Of a stretch of DNA of 64,000 nt, positions 37,902-47,620 are shown one piece after another. The stretch comes from Actinoplanes flavus (GTDB taxonomy: Bacteria; Actinomycetota; Actinomycetes; Mycobacteriales; Micromonosporaceae): contig NZ_JAGFNS010000008.1 of the NCBI RefSeq assembly GCF_017592555.1, forward strand, positions 28,462 through 92,461, given 5' to 3'. Every line of letters begins with the position of its first letter. Position 1 is the stretch's first letter. Under the pieces are notes generated by a model. The model saw only the letters and a list, made by a program, of their open reading frames with translations, had not been told where the DNA came from and made no database searches. The position numbers were made by a program, and so were the translations under genes.

Positions 37902-38426
37902 TTACGTGAAAAGGACGGGCCGGTCGTCGACCAGCATCTGCCGGAGTTTGATCAGGGACCGCCGGGTCTGGCTCTTGACGACGGTGACCGGCACCCCGAG
38001 TTCCTGGGCGACCTGTTCCACGCTGTGGTCGGCGAAGTACCGCAGCATGACGATGGCGCGGTCGCGGGCGGGCAGCCGGGCGAGGGCGTCGAGCATGGTG
38101 AGCCGCAGTTCGGGGCTGATCGAGTAGGCGGGTTCACGCAGTTCGCCGGGGACCGCCTCGGTGGAGCTGCGGCGGCGCCGGTGGTCGAGGTAGACGCGCA
38201 GGAGCACCCGCTGGGCGTACGCGATGAGGTTGTCGCTGTCGACGGCCCGGTCCCAGCTGAGGAACAGTTTGGTGAGGGTGGTCTGGGTGAGGTCCTGGGC
38301 CAGGTGCCAGTCCCGGCACAGCTGGAAGGCGCTGCTGTGCAGCCGGGCCGTGCTGGCGTGGGCGAATCCCGCGAAGTCCACCCGGAGGTGGATGCCGGAG
38401 ACCGGTGGATCAAGGGTGTCGAGCAT
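37902..38426 (-). CDS. ECF sigma factor (SigE-like group)
   Basis: A 174-residue extracytoplasmic-function sigma factor. Region 2 is FQLCRDWHLAQDLTQTTLTK then LFLSW. Region 4 is ARLPARDRAIVMLRYFADHS then VEQVAQELGVPVTVVKSQTR. The type resembles SigE-family factors common in Streptomyces and relatives. The start is uncertain: ATG 38426 is the best-placed, but AGAGAGG lies 14 bases upstream and the frame extends to 38507. No anti-sigma gene is adjacent. It follows pabB on the same strand after a 177-base gap. Confidence 0.88.
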   Translation of the reverse strand: MLDTLDPPVSGIHLRVDFAGFAHASTARLHSSAFQLCRDWHLAQDLTQTTLTKLFLSWDRAVDSDNLIAYAQRVLLRVYLDHRRRRSSTEAVPGELREPAYSISPELRLTMLDALARLPARDRAIVMLRYFADHSVEQVAQELGVPVTVVKSQTRRSLIKLRQMLVDDRPVLFT

Positions 38427-38603
38427 GACCGCGATGTCGCCTCTCTGCAGCCACCACGGCACTCCCCTGTGCCATTGTGGACCGCCTCGGTGCCGCGCGT
38501 GCGTCAAATTACGCGCTCAGCCCCCTTCTGTGGGGGCGGATGCCGACAGTGGCACGCAATAGGTAGAGACGGCTCGGAGAGAGCTTGGAGAAGGCTGTGG
38601 GGC

Positions 38604-39836
38604 TCACACGCCGCGCAGGGCGGCCCGCAGCGGTCCGGCTTTGGCAGCGGCTTCGGCGACCTCGGCGGCCGGGTCGCTGTCGATGGTGATGCCGCCGCCG
38701 GCCCAGGCGTGCACGCGGCGGCCGTCGACGGCGACGGTGCGGATGCTGAGACCGAGGTCGAGGTGGTCGTGGCCGAGCCAGCCGAGGGCGCCCATGCTGA
38801 CGCCGCGGCCGACCGGTTCGAGGGCGGCGATCTGGGCGAGGGCGGCGAGTTTGGGAGCTCCGGTGACGCTGCCGCCGGGGCAGACGGCACGCAGCAGGGC
38901 GGCGAGATCGACGTCGCCGTCGAGCGGGGCGGAGACGACGGATTCGGCCTGCCAGAGACCCACCCACCGGCGTACGGCGAACAGCTCGTCCACCCGCACC
39001 GGCCCGGTCCCGGGCAGCCGGGCGAGGTCGTTGCGCTCCAGGTCGACGATCATGACGTGCTCGGCGCGTTCCTTGGTGGAGGCGAGCAGTTCGCGGCGGC
39101 CGGTGTCGGTGGCGGGACGGGTGCCCTTGATCGGGCGGGTGATGACCCGGCCGCCGCGGACCTCGACGAGGGTCTCCGGGGAGGCGGTGGCGACGGCCCA
39201 GCCGTCGCCGGTCAGGACGCCGCCGTAGCGGGCGCCGGGCAGTCCGGCGACGCGGCGCAGGGCGGGCCCGGGGTCCCCGGTGTACGGCGCCGACGCGTGC
39301 CCGACGACGTTGACCTGATAGACGTCGCCGCGGGCGATGGCGGCCCGGACCTCGTCGATGGCGTGGGCGTGGTCGGCGCGGCTCCAGCTGTCCCGCCACG
39401 GACCGAGTGACCAGCCCTTATGAGGGGAAAAATCCGCCTCAAAGGTGGAGTGTCGGTACACAACCGCGTATATGTCGGGAATGCTGGGCACTGGCGACGG
39501 AGCGCCGACCGCTCCCCCGGCCATCACGCATCCGGCATCCGCCGACACGTAGAGTGCTGCCCCGCAAATTGCACCATCGCCGATCGTCTTATTTTTGTCA
39601 CCCGTTCGGCCAAGATTCCGCACCGGTAGTCCGTTGCCGTCGAGGAACGCGGCAAGAAGCTCGGCAGGGTCACCGGGATCACCCCGATGCCATCGAAAAG
39701 CGCTCAACACGTCATGACGTGCACCGCAGTCCGCCGGAGCGCCCGGCGGCGGCCCGAACGGAGGTAGCGGAGAGTGGTCGACGACGCCGCCGCCGTGGAA
39801 CATCGGAGCCGAGGACGCGGACACGGACGCCGTCAC
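38604..39836 (-). CDS. pabB: Aminodeoxychorismate synthase component I-like (chorismate-binding)
   Basis: A 410-residue chorismate-utilising enzyme supplying 4-aminobenzoate. Conserved parts are PIKGTRPATD, IVDLERNDLARL, VCPGGSVTGAPKLAALAQIA and WLGHDHLDLGLSIRTVAV. The lysine/threonine of PIKGT and the Glu/Asp metal sites are present. Anthranilate synthase I is the alternative. Starts GTG 39836 and ATG 39803 are both possible. An AT-richer patch (about 39560-39640) encodes GRTGDKNKTIGDGAICGAAL. It is divergent from the DUF5999 gene. Confidence 0.85.
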   Translation of the reverse strand: MTASVSASSAPMFHGGGVVDHSPLPPFGPPPGAPADCGARHDVLSAFRWHRGDPGDPAELLAAFLDGNGLPVRNLGRTGDKNKTIGDGAICGAALYVSADAGCVMAGGAVGAPSPVPSIPDIYAVVYRHSTFEADFSPHKGWSLGPWRDSWSRADHAHAIDEVRAAIARGDVYQVNVVGHASAPYTGDPGPALRRVAGLPGARYGGVLTGDGWAVATASPETLVEVRGGRVITRPIKGTRPATDTGRRELLASTKERAEHVMIVDLERNDLARLPGTGPVRVDELFAVRRWVGLWQAESVVSAPLDGDVDLAALLRAVCPGGSVTGAPKLAALAQIAALEPVGRGVSMGALGWLGHDHLDLGLSIRTVAVDGRRVHAWAGGGITIDSDPAAEVAEAAAKAGPLRAALRGV

Positions 39837-39922
39837 CGGGTTGAACCGCTGTCGTTCGATGTGAGGTAACGTTCGTCACCGCGTTTGTGAACCTTCACAC
39901 AGCCCCCAACGGAGATCCACCG

Positions 39923-40123
39923 ATGTGTCAGCACCTGAACCCATGTCCCCCCGCCGACGCCACCGACCGTGAGGCCGCGCTCATCATCGCGACCTTCCGG
40001 GAGCAGGGCTGGAGCCTGCTCTGCAACGGCGTCATCATCTTCGAGGACACCGGCGAGCTGCTGCCGGACGGCACCATGATCGAGCCGCACCGCGGCCCGG
40101 CGGTGCACGCCCTGGCGGCGTGA
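39923..40123 (+). CDS. DUF5999 small protein
   Basis: A 66-residue protein opening MCQHLNPCPPADATDREAAL and containing EQGWSLLCNGVIIFEDTGEL, hallmarks of the actinobacterial DUF5999 family. A conserved cysteine set (CQH, CP, LCNG) may bind metal, which is inference. ATG 39923 is preceded by CGGAG at 39910-39914. It is a single gene, divergent from pabB and convergent with gcvP. Family function is unknown. Confidence 0.85.
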   Translation: MCQHLNPCPPADATDREAALIIATFREQGWSLLCNGVIIFEDTGELLPDGTMIEPHRGPAVHALAA

Positions 40124-40147
40124 CCCATCAACCGACACGCGACGCAG

Positions 40148-40168
40148 CGTAGTCAATCGACGACTACG
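40148..40168. terminator. Hairpin between DUF5999 and gcvP
   Basis: CGTAGTC (40148-40154) pairs with GACTACG (40162-40168) over a 7-base loop, between two convergent genes. It could end either transcript. Confidence 0.5.
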
Positions 40169-40219
40169 AAGGCGGCGCAGGCCGCGATCAGCGACGACCG
40201 CGACCTGCGCGCCTGAGCC

Positions 40220-43066
40220 TCAGTCCTCGAACGCCTCGGGCGACGGGCACGAGCAGACCAGATTCCGGTCGCCGAAGGCCCCGTCGATCCGTCGCACCGG
40301 CGGCCAGTACTTCGCCGTCCGGTCCACGCCCTCCGGGAAACCGGCGACAGAGCGTGAATACGGGTGACTCCACTCGTCCGCCGTCACCGCCGACGCCGTG
40401 TGCGGCGCGTTGGCCAGCGGATTGTCGTCCTTCGGCCACACTCCGGCCGCCACCTGGTCGATCTCGCCCTTGATGGCGATCATCGCGGCGATGAAGCGGT
40501 CCAGCTCCGCCAGATCCTCGCTCTCGGTCGGCTCGACCATGAGCGTGCCGGCCACCGGGAACGACATGGTCGGCGCGTGGAAGCCGTAGTCGATCAGCCG
40601 CTTGGCCACGTCGTCGACCGAGACGCCGGTCGCCTTGGTGATCGGGCGCAGGTCGAGGATGCACTCGTGCGCCACCAGGCCGTGCTCGCCCGCGTACAGC
40701 ACCGGGTAGTGCTCACGCAGCCGCGCCGCCACGTAGTTGGCCGCCAGCACCGCCGACGCGGTCGCCGCCGCGAGGCCGTCCGGGCCCATCATCCGGATGT
40801 ACGCCCACGAGATCGGCAGGATCCCCGCGGAACCGTGCGCCGCCGCCGACACGGCGTGGTGGTCGCCCTGTTCCAGGGGGTCGCCCGGCAGGAACTCGGC
40901 GAGGTGCGCGCCGACCGCGACCGGGCCCACGCCGGGGCCGCCGCCGCCGTGCGGGATGCAGAACGTCTTGTGCAGGTTCAGGTGTGACACGTCCGCCCCG
41001 AACCGGCCGGGCCGGGCGAAACCGACGAGCGCGTTCAGGTTGGCGCCGTCCACGTACACCTGGCCGCCCGCCTCGTGCACCTTGGCGCACAGGTCGGCGA
41101 TGCCGGTCTCGTAGACGCCGTGGGTGGACGGGTAGGTCACCATGATCGCCGAAAGCGCGTCCCGGTGCTTCTCGATCTTGGCGTCCAGGTCGGCCAGGTC
41201 GACGTTGCCGTCCGCGTCGCACGCGACCACGACGACCCGCATGCCGGCCATCACGGCGCTGGCCGCGTTGGTGCCGTGCGCGCTCGACGGGATCAGGCAG
41301 ACGTCACGGTGGGCCTCGCCGCGGGAGCGGTGGTAGCCGCGGATGGCGAGCAGGCCGGCCAGCTCACCCTGGGAGCCGGCGTTCGGCTGGACGCTGACCG
41401 CGTCGTAGCCGGTGATCTCGGCGAGCCACTTCTCCAGCTGGGCGACGAGGTCCTCGTACCCCCGGGTCTGGGTCTTGGGGGCGAACGGGTGGATGTCGGC
41501 GAACTCGGGCCAGGTGACCGCCTCCATCTCGGTGGTGGCGTTCAGCTTCATCGTGCAGGAGCCCAGCGGGATCATGCCGCGGTCCAGCGCGTAGTCCCGG
41601 TCCGACAGCCTGCGCAGGTAGCGCAGCATGCTCGTCTCGGAGTGGTGGGTGTTGAACACCGGGTGCGCCAGGTAGTCGCCGGTGCGCTCCAGCCCGGCCG
41701 GGATCGGGCGGCCGGTCTCCAGCGCGTCGGCCTCGGCGCACACGTAGCCGTAGCCGACGGTCACCCCGAAGGCGTCCCAGACCCGCTGCACCTCCGACCG
41801 GGTGGTGGTCTCGTCGCAGGACACCGCGACGTGGTCGGCGTCGACCAGGCGCAGGTCGATCCCGTACTTCGCGGCGGCCGCCAGGACCTGCTCGGCCTTG
41901 CCGGGCACGCGGGCGAGCACGGTGTCGAAGAAGTGCTCGTGCACCACCGTCACGCCGTCGACGAGCCGCAGGCCGGCGGCCACCCGGGCGGCGTTCTCGT
42001 GGGTACGGGCCGCGATGGCGCGCAACCCGGCCGGGCCGTGGTAGACCGCGTACATGCTGGCCATCACGGCGAGCAGCACCTGGGCGGTGCAGATGTTGCT
42101 GGTCGCCTTCTCCCGGCGGATGTGCTGCTCACGGGTCTGCAGGGCGAGCCGGTAGGCCCGGTCGCCGTCGGCGTCCTTCGAGACGCCGACCAGACGCCCG
42201 GGAAGCGACCGCTCCAGGCCGCCGCGCACCGCCAGGTAGCCGGCGTGCGGGCCGCCGAACCCCAGCGGTACGCCGAAGCGCTGCGTGGTCCCGGCGGCGA
42301 TGTCGGCGCCGATGTCCCCGGGCGAGCGCAGCAGGGTCAGCGCCAGCAGGTCGGCGGCGACCGTGACCAGGGCGCCCTTGGCGTGGGCGGCCTCCACCAG
42401 GGCGGCGTGGTCCCGGATCCGGCCGGAGGCGCCCGGGTACTGCAGGTGCAGGCCGAAGTAGTCGTCCGGCAGACCGGCGCCGGCGTCGAGGTCGACCAGC
42501 CGCACGTCGATGCCGAGCGGTTCGGCGCGGGTCCGCAGCACCGACAGGGTCTGCGGGAACGTGTCGGCGTCCACCGCGTACACGTTGCTCCTGCTCCTGG
42601 ACGCGCGGCGCGCGAGCGTCATCGCCTCGGCGACCGCCGTGGCCTCGTCGAGCATCGACGCGTTGGCCGTGGTCATCCCGGTGAGGTCGGTGACCATGGT
42701 CTGGAAGTTGAGCAGCGCCTCGAGGCGGCCCTGGCTGATCTCCGGCTGGTACGGCGTGTAGGCCGTGTACCACGCCGGGTTCTCCAGCACGTTCCGCTTG
42801 ATCACCGCCGGGGTGACCGTGCCGTAGTAGCCGAGCCCGATCATCGGGGTGGCCACCACGTTGCGCCCCGCGATGGCGCGCAGCTCGGCGATCGCCTGCT
42901 CCTCGGAGATCCCGGCCGGCAGGTCGAGGGTGCCGGTGAACCGGATCGACGACGGGATGGCGGCGTCCATCAGCTGCTCGACCGACCCGTACCCGATCGC
43001 CTTGAGCATCTGTGTCTGCTCGTCGGCATCCGGGCCGATGTGCCGGGAAACGAACGGGGACGGCAT
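40220..43066 (-). CDS. gcvP: Glycine dehydrogenase (decarboxylating), P-protein
   Basis: A 948-residue PLP enzyme of the glycine cleavage system that decarboxylates glycine and passes aminomethyl to the lipoyl H-protein. It is a full-length single-chain P-protein. N-terminal marks are [20 protein letters not shown] and [15 protein letters not shown]-terminal marks are the PLP lysine stretch [20 protein letters not shown] and [23 protein letters not shown] 43066 with GGAG 6 bases before it is the start. A glycine riboswitch precedes it on the same strand, so expression should respond to glycine. gcvT and gcvH are not nearby. Confidence 0.97.
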   Translation of the reverse strand: MPSPFVSRHIGPDADEQTQMLKAIGYGSVEQLMDAAIPSSIRFTGTLDLPAGISEEQAIAELRAIAGRNVVATPMIGLGYYGTVTPAVIKRNVLENPAWYTAYTPYQPEISQGRLEALLNFQTMVTDLTGMTTANASMLDEATAVAEAMTLARRASRSRSNVYAVDADTFPQTLSVLRTRAEPLGIDVRLVDLDAGAGLPDDYFGLHLQYPGASGRIRDHAALVEAAHAKGALVTVAADLLALTLLRSPGDIGADIAAGTTQRFGVPLGFGGPHAGYLAVRGGLERSLPGRLVGVSKDADGDRAYRLALQTREQHIRREKATSNICTAQVLLAVMASMYAVYHGPAGLRAIAARTHENAARVAAGLRLVDGVTVVHEHFFDTVLARVPGKAEQVLAAAAKYGIDLRLVDADHVAVSCDETTTRSEVQRVWDAFGVTVGYGYVCAEADALETGRPIPAGLERTGDYLAHPVFNTHHSETSMLRYLRRLSDRDYALDRGMIPLGSCTMKLNATTEMEAVTWPEFADIHPFAPKTQTRGYEDLVAQLEKWLAEITGYDAVSVQPNAGSQGELAGLLAIRGYHRSRGEAHRDVCLIPSSAHGTNAASAVMAGMRVVVVACDADGNVDLADLDAKIEKHRDALSAIMVTYPSTHGVYETGIADLCAKVHEAGGQVYVDGANLNALVGFARPGRFGADVSHLNLHKTFCIPHGGGGPGVGPVAVGAHLAEFLPGDPLEQGDHHAVSAAAHGSAGILPISWAYIRMMGPDGLAAATASAVLAANYVAARLREHYPVLYAGEHGLVAHECILDLRPITKATGVSVDDVAKRLIDYGFHAPTMSFPVAGTLMVEPTESEDLAELDRFIAAMIAIKGEIDQVAAGVWPKDDNPLANAPHTASAVTADEWSHPYSRSVAGFPEGVDRTAKYWPPVRRIDGAFGDRNLVCSCPSPEAFED

Positions 43067-43124
43067 GGGCGACTCCAGAACGTGAGAAGGTCGAGGATCA
43101 ACCTCCCCCTCTGTCATACCCACA

Positions 43125-43230
43125 CGGGGCATTTCAGAGTCGCCTGCCCACGCGGTCCTTTTGCCTGAAAGTTTCCGGGGAGGATTTGCCTCTTCGGCGC
43201 CCTAAGGTCTCTCCCGCGTGCGCCTCCCAA
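43125..43230 (-). ncRNA. Glycine riboswitch (gcv-type aptamer)
   Basis: On the minus strand the conserved aptamer blocks occur in order: GGGAGAG, GCCGAAGAGGCAA, CTCCCCGGAAACTTTCAGGC then AAAAGGACCGCG, and ACTCTG. This is the glycine-riboswitch consensus. Only one clear aptamer is seen where many genes have two. It ends about 70 bases before the gcvP ATG; a GGGGGAGG run between may be part of the expression platform. Confidence 0.93.
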
Positions 43231-43276
43231 CCTACCAGCGCACCGGGGTACGACCGGGAGTCCTAGGGTGTGCGAT

Positions 43277-44272
43277 GTGACGTACTTCCCTGCCGCCGAC
43301 CGCTACCGCGAGATGATCTACCGTCGTGCTGGTCGCAGCGGTCTCAAGCTCCCCGCCATCAGCCTCGGCCTCTGGCACAACTTCGGTGACTCCCGCCCCG
43401 CCGACCGTCAGCGCGCCATCGTCCGCCGCGCCTTCGACCTCGGCGTCACCCACTTCGACCTGGCCAACAACTACGGGCCGCCGCCGGGCAGCGCGGAGAC
43501 CAACTTCGGCGCCATCCTCGGCACCGACCTCAAGCACCACCGCGACGAGCTGGTCATCTCGTCGAAGGCCGGCTACACCATGTGGGACGGCCCGTACGGC
43601 GACTGGGGCTCCCGCAAGTACCTGGTCGCGTCACTGGACCAGTCGCTGCGGCGGATGGGCCTGGACTACGTCGACGTCTTCTACCACCACCGGCCCGACC
43701 CGGAGACCCCGCTCGAGGAGACGATGACCGCCCTGGACGCCATCGTGCGCTCCGGCAAGGCGCTCTACGTCGGCATCAGCAACTACCGGTCGGAGCAGGC
43801 CGCGCAGGCCGCCGACCTACTCCGCGAGCTGGGCACGCCGCTGCTGATCCACCAGCCGTCCTACTCGATGCTGAACCGGTGGATCGAGCACGACCGGCTG
43901 CTCGACACCCTCGAGGCGGCCGGCGCCGGCTGCATCGCGTTCAGCCCCTTGCAGCAGGGTCTGCTCACCGACCGTTACCTGACCGGCATCCCGGAGGACT
44001 CGCGGATCCGCACCAGCGTGTTCCTCGACGAGAGCGCCCTGGACAACCAGACCCTGGCCCGGCTGCACACGCTCGACGACATCGCCAAGCGGCGCGGGCA
44101 GTCGCTGGCCCAGATGGCGCTGGCCTGGGCGCTGCGCGACGAACGGATGACCAGCCTGATCATCGGCGCGTCCAGCGTCGAGCAGCTGGAGAACAACGTC
44201 GCCGCCCTCGGCCGGCTCGGCTTCGACCAGAGTGAGCTGGACGAAATCGACGCGACGGTGCTGGACCTGTAG
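43277..44272 (+). CDS. Aldo/keto reductase (glyceraldehyde-3-phosphate reductase / YghZ-like)
   Basis: A 331-residue NADPH-dependent aldo/keto reductase. It has ISLGLWHNFGDSRPADRQRA, the DxxxxY pair (HFDLANNYGPPPGSAE), the catalytic lysine SSKAGY, and YVDVFYHHRPDPETPLEETM. The YRRAGRSGLKLP opening and PPPGSAE are typical of the MgrA/YghZ subgroup that detoxifies aldehydes. GTG 43277 gives the usual start (VTYFPAADRYREMIYRR); GTG 43268 is also possible. It is divergent from gcvP. Confidence 0.92.
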   Translation: MTYFPAADRYREMIYRRAGRSGLKLPAISLGLWHNFGDSRPADRQRAIVRRAFDLGVTHFDLANNYGPPPGSAETNFGAILGTDLKHHRDELVISSKAGYTMWDGPYGDWGSRKYLVASLDQSLRRMGLDYVDVFYHHRPDPETPLEETMTALDAIVRSGKALYVGISNYRSEQAAQAADLLRELGTPLLIHQPSYSMLNRWIEHDRLLDTLEAAGAGCIAFSPLQQGLLTDRYLTGIPEDSRIRTSVFLDESALDNQTLARLHTLDDIAKRRGQSLAQMALAWALRDERMTSLIIGASSVEQLENNVAALGRLGFDQSELDEIDATVLDL

Positions 44273-44289
44273 TCGTACGCTCCGGGCTC

Positions 44290-44961
44290 ATGATCGAGTT
44301 CGTGCAACGGCACACGGCCCTCGCGGTGGTGGTCGGCTCCCGTGCCTTTGGACTGCACCGGCCGGGCTCCGACCACGCCCGGCGGGGTGTCTTCGTGGCG
44401 CCGACCCGCGCCTTCTGGACCCTCGGCAAGCCGCCCACCCATCTGGACGGGCCGGCCGAGGAACAGTTCTCGTGGGAGATCGAGCGGTTCTGCACGCTCG
44501 CGCTACAGGCGAACCCGACCGTCCTGGAAGTGCTGTGGTCACCCCTGGTGGAGACCGTGACGGCGGACGGCCGGGCGCTTCTCGACGCCCGGCGGGCCTT
44601 CCTCTCCACCAGGGTGGCCGACACCTACGGCAGCTATGCGCGCGACCAGCTGGCCAAGGTGGCGTCCCGGCACGCCCGAACGGGGGAGATCAACTTCAAG
44701 CAGGCGATGCATATGATCCGCCTGCTTCTCGCCGGGGCGCACGTGCTGCGTACCGGTGAGGTCCTGGTCGACGTCACCCACCTGCGCGGCGAACTGCTCG
44801 CGGTACGCAACGGTGACGTGCCGTGGCCGGAGGTGGCCGCCTGGGCCGAGCGCTTGCAGGCCGACCTCACCGATGCGGCGGCCGGCACCGTGTTGCCGGA
44901 GAAGCCGGACCGCGACCGCATCGATCGGGTGCTCGTGGGCGTACGCGAAAGGAATTTGTAG
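44290..44961 (+). CDS. Nucleotidyltransferase-superfamily protein A (COG3541/RlaP-like)
   Basis: A 223-residue protein of the DNA polymerase beta nucleotidyltransferase superfamily, near the RlaP/YcgL group. The signature is VVGSRAFGLHRPGSDHARRG; the usual SDxD has become SDHA, so one metal-binding aspartate is missing. A helical tail (FKQAMHMIRLLLAGAHVLRTGEV) is conserved between this and the next gene. It starts at ATG 44290, 18 bases after the aldo/keto reductase. It is 3 bases from its paralogue, so they form an operon. Confidence 0.82.
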   Translation: MIEFVQRHTALAVVVGSRAFGLHRPGSDHARRGVFVAPTRAFWTLGKPPTHLDGPAEEQFSWEIERFCTLALQANPTVLEVLWSPLVETVTADGRALLDARRAFLSTRVADTYGSYARDQLAKVASRHARTGEINFKQAMHMIRLLLAGAHVLRTGEVLVDVTHLRGELLAVRNGDVPWPEVAAWAERLQADLTDAAAGTVLPEKPDRDRIDRVLVGVRERNL

Positions 44962-44964
44962 ACA

Positions 44965-45753
44965 GTGACCGTCGATGTCCCGTCGTGGGCCGCCGAGGCC
45001 GCCGCCACCCTGCCCTATCCCCTGCTCTTCGCCACCGTGAGCGGGGCGCACCTGTACGGTTTCGCGTCGGTCGACTCGGATCTGGACCTGCGGGCCGCAC
45101 ACGTGCTGCCGCCCGACGAGGTGGTCGGTCTGCGAACAGGACCGGACACGCTCCAGAACGCCGGCATCCGCGACGGCGTGGAACTCGACGTGGTCAGCCA
45201 TGACCTGCTCAAGTTCGCCCGGCTGCTGAACAGCCGTAACGGCTACGTGCTGGAGCAGCTGCTGTCGCCGCTCGTGGTGCTCACCTCGGACGTGCACGCC
45301 GAACTGAAAACCCTGGCCCCGGGCATGATCACCAGAAATCACGCACACCACTACCTGGGCTTCGCGGCCACCCAGGAGCGGCTCTACCACAAGACCGGGC
45401 ATCTCAAGCCGGCGCTCTACACGCTGCGGGTGCTGCTCACCGGCATCCACCTGATGCGCACCGGCGAACTGGAGACCGACCTGGGCATTCTCGGTCAACG
45501 GCTGGCATATGTGCCGGAGCTGATCGCGGTGAAGCGCGAGGCCGAACACGGGCCTCTCCCGGCGCGGGCGGCGGCCCATCTGGCCGCCGACGTCCCGGCG
45601 CTGCGCGCCGAGCTCGAAGAAGCCCGGGACCAGAGCACACTTCCGGGGTACGCGGACGCGAGCGCCGTGGCGGCCCTGCACGATCTCGTGGTGCGCACCC
45701 GGCTGGCTCAGTCCTCCACGTCGATGGCGAGCAGCTCCCCCGGCGCACCGTAG
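44965..45753 (+). CDS. Nucleotidyltransferase-superfamily protein B (RlaP-like)
   Basis: A 262-residue paralogue of protein A. The site is TVSGAHLYGFASVDSDLDLR with DSDLD at residues 37-41, keeping both metal aspartates and the SG...YG start. The tail (LKPALYTLRVLLTGIHLMRTGEL) matches protein A. RlaP proteins act in RNA repair beside ligase genes, but no RNA ligase is here. An adenylyl- or uridylyl-transferring role is possible. GTG 44965 lies 3 bases after A. Its end overlaps a small gene on the other strand. Confidence 0.85.
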   Translation: MTVDVPSWAAEAAATLPYPLLFATVSGAHLYGFASVDSDLDLRAAHVLPPDEVVGLRTGPDTLQNAGIRDGVELDVVSHDLLKFARLLNSRNGYVLEQLLSPLVVLTSDVHAELKTLAPGMITRNHAHHYLGFAATQERLYHKTGHLKPALYTLRVLLTGIHLMRTGELETDLGILGQRLAYVPELIAVKREAEHGPLPARAAAHLAADVPALRAELEEARDQSTLPGYADASAVAALHDLVVRTRLAQSSTSMASSSPGAP

Positions 45754-45860
45754 AAGAGGTACCGGCGCAGCTCGGCCTCCCGGTGAAGGGCGGCCGGGCT
45801 GCCCTTCACCACCGTGTCCGCATCGTCCCAATACCCGATCAACCGCAGCACGACGATCAC
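45708..45860 (-). CDS. Small hypothetical protein, 50 aa
   Basis: GTG 45860 opens MIVVLRLIGYWDDADTVVKG, continuing SPAALHREAELRRYLFYGAP then GELLAIDVED. The mix of residues and the C-terminal acidic end look like a genuine small protein, not a shadow. It overlaps the 3' end of nucleotidyltransferase B by 46 bases on the opposite strand. A weak GTAGG is immediately upstream. Family unknown. Confidence 0.45.
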   Translation of the reverse strand: MIVVLRLIGYWDDADTVVKGSPAALHREAELRRYLFYGAPGELLAIDVED

Positions 45861-45970
45861 CCTACGGTCGCCGCGCACCGGCCGTGCTGGAGGCAAGTGT
45901 CGATCGGCTGGCTCCAACGCTACCGTTGCGCCTGCAAGGTGCCCGCGACCGGCGACCAGGGGAGCCCGAC

Positions 45971-47164
45971 ATGCCGCGCCGTGCCGTACCCATCGACCCG
46001 TCCATCGGCGAACGTGTCCAGACCCGCCGGGAGCTGCGCGGCTGGAGCATCCGCCATGCGGCCAGCCGGGCCGGGGTCGCCCATACGACGTGGTCAAGGA
46101 TCGAACGCGGAGAACTGCGCACCGACCGATACATGATCGCGGACATCGCGGCGGCGCTGGAATGCTCGATCACCGACCTGACCGGCCAGCCGTACGCACC
46201 CGCCGACCGGCAGCTGGAGGCGGCGCACATCGCGGCCGAACGGCTGTGGCAGACCATGATGGCGCTTCCCTTGGACGAGCCGCCATCGGTCGGCAGCGAG
46301 CCGACCGGTGACCTCTGGCGCGAGTCCGAACTGATTCGTCACCTTTATGCGCGCACCGACTACGCGGGCGCGCTCGGGCGGCTGGTCGGCCTGGTGCCGG
46401 TCCTTCACACCGCCGCCCACGGCCCCGACTCGGCCGCCGCGCTGACGGCTTCCGTCCAGGTCTACGGGGTCGGCATGGGTGCGCTTCTCAGCCTCGGGCA
46501 CCCCGCATACGCCTGGCTGGCCGCTCAGCGGTCCATCGAGGCCGCCCAGCGCCTAGGCGATCCAGCGGCCCTGGCCGTTGCCGCGATCAACCGAGGCCGC
46601 GTCAGCGCCAACACTGGCGCGTTCGGACCCGCGTTCTCCACGGTGGATCGTGCCGCCGGGGAACTGGAGCGGCACACCGGCTCTCCGGCCGCGCTGGATG
46701 TGCTCGGTTTCGCCCATCTGGCGCGCGCACACCACGCCACCGGGATGCGCAACGAGAGCGCCGCCGCCGATCACCTGGTCGAGGCCGCCCGGCTGGCCGA
46801 GCGCACCGGTGAGACCGACGCGTGGGATCTCCAGTGGGGGGCACGGAATGTCCGGCTGTGGACGGTCGCCCACCACATCGACACCGGGCGCCCGGGTGCG
46901 GCCGTGGAGACCGCCACCGGCCTGGACGTGGCGACCCTTCCGCCGATCCGGCAGGTGAACCTGTTCACCGACCTCGCTCGGGCGCTGGCCGACGTGAAGC
47001 GCAACGATGAGGCGGTCAGGATGCTGGCGACCGCGGAGCGGGTGGCGCCCCAGCACGCCCGGTCGTCGGCCGCCGCCCGGGAGACCGCCCGGATCCTGCT
47101 GCGCGACGCCCGCCGCGCCTCGTCCATCCAGGGCCTCGCCGAGCGGATGGGCGTCACCGGCTGA
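45971..47164 (+). CDS. XRE-family regulator with TPR-like C-terminus
   Basis: A 397-residue protein. Residues about 14-68 form a helix-turn-helix (RVQTRRELRGWSIRHAASRA then GVAHTTWSRIERGEL), followed by a long helical, TPR-like region (YAGALGRLVGLVPVLHTAAH; AYAWLAAQRSIEAAQRLGDP). This architecture is shared by actinobacterial peptide- or development-linked regulators. ATG 45971 follows AGGGGAG by 6 bases. It may regulate the neighbouring nucleotidyltransferases, but only position suggests so. Confidence 0.88.
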   Translation: MPRRAVPIDPSIGERVQTRRELRGWSIRHAASRAGVAHTTWSRIERGELRTDRYMIADIAAALECSITDLTGQPYAPADRQLEAAHIAAERLWQTMMALPLDEPPSVGSEPTGDLWRESELIRHLYARTDYAGALGRLVGLVPVLHTAAHGPDSAAALTASVQVYGVGMGALLSLGHPAYAWLAAQRSIEAAQRLGDPAALAVAAINRGRVSANTGAFGPAFSTVDRAAGELERHTGSPAALDVLGFAHLARAHHATGMRNESAAADHLVEAARLAERTGETDAWDLQWGARNVRLWTVAHHIDTGRPGAAVETATGLDVATLPPIRQVNLFTDLARALADVKRNDEAVRMLATAERVAPQHARSSAAARETARILLRDARRASSIQGLAERMGVTG

Positions 47165-47620
47165 ACCCCTTGGTGCGTAGTCGCACCACCGGCACCAACG
47201 CCGACCGTAGCGTCCCGCCTACGGGACGGCGGCCGCCCGGCCACCGTCCCTCGAGGGTTGATGGGGGTAGGCGGGATGGTGGGTGTGATCCTCGCGGTTG
47301 GTCCGCGCGAATTGCCGGACAGCGGAACGGTTCGGGTGTGGGTGGACTCCGGAAGCGGCAGCGGCCATGAGATCGACGTCCCGACAGGCCATCTCACGGT
47401 ATCGACGCTGGACGACGGACAGGGTCCATCAGCCGTTTACACCCTGACCTTGCGCGAATGCCGAGGTTGAGCCCGTGGACCACGCCCAGGTGCGGCCGAG
47501 CCCCATGCCTCGTTGCTCGAATCCTGTCGTCTGTGATCCGTCGAGAGGTCCCCGAGCGGCAGGGCGGGCGCGCCGGGGCAGAGGTTGCCGTGCGCAGGAC
47601 GTACTGGAAGGATTCCGGGG
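47165..47620. other. Intergenic region with a doubtful 70-aa frame
   Basis: About 450 bases with one borderline frame at 47258-47470 (plus; VILAVGPRELPDSGTVRVWV then DSGSGSGHEIDV). It has no clear ribosome site. It could be a small beta-rich protein; I do not call it a gene. Confidence 0.35.

Noticed and set aside
41075..43168. 697-aa plus frame
   Set aside because: It is antisense to gcvP, which is unmistakable.
43255..43275. Fourth copy of the CCTAGG element at TCCTAGGG
   Set aside because: There is no hairpin or CTAAG at the required spacing; only the hexamer is shared.
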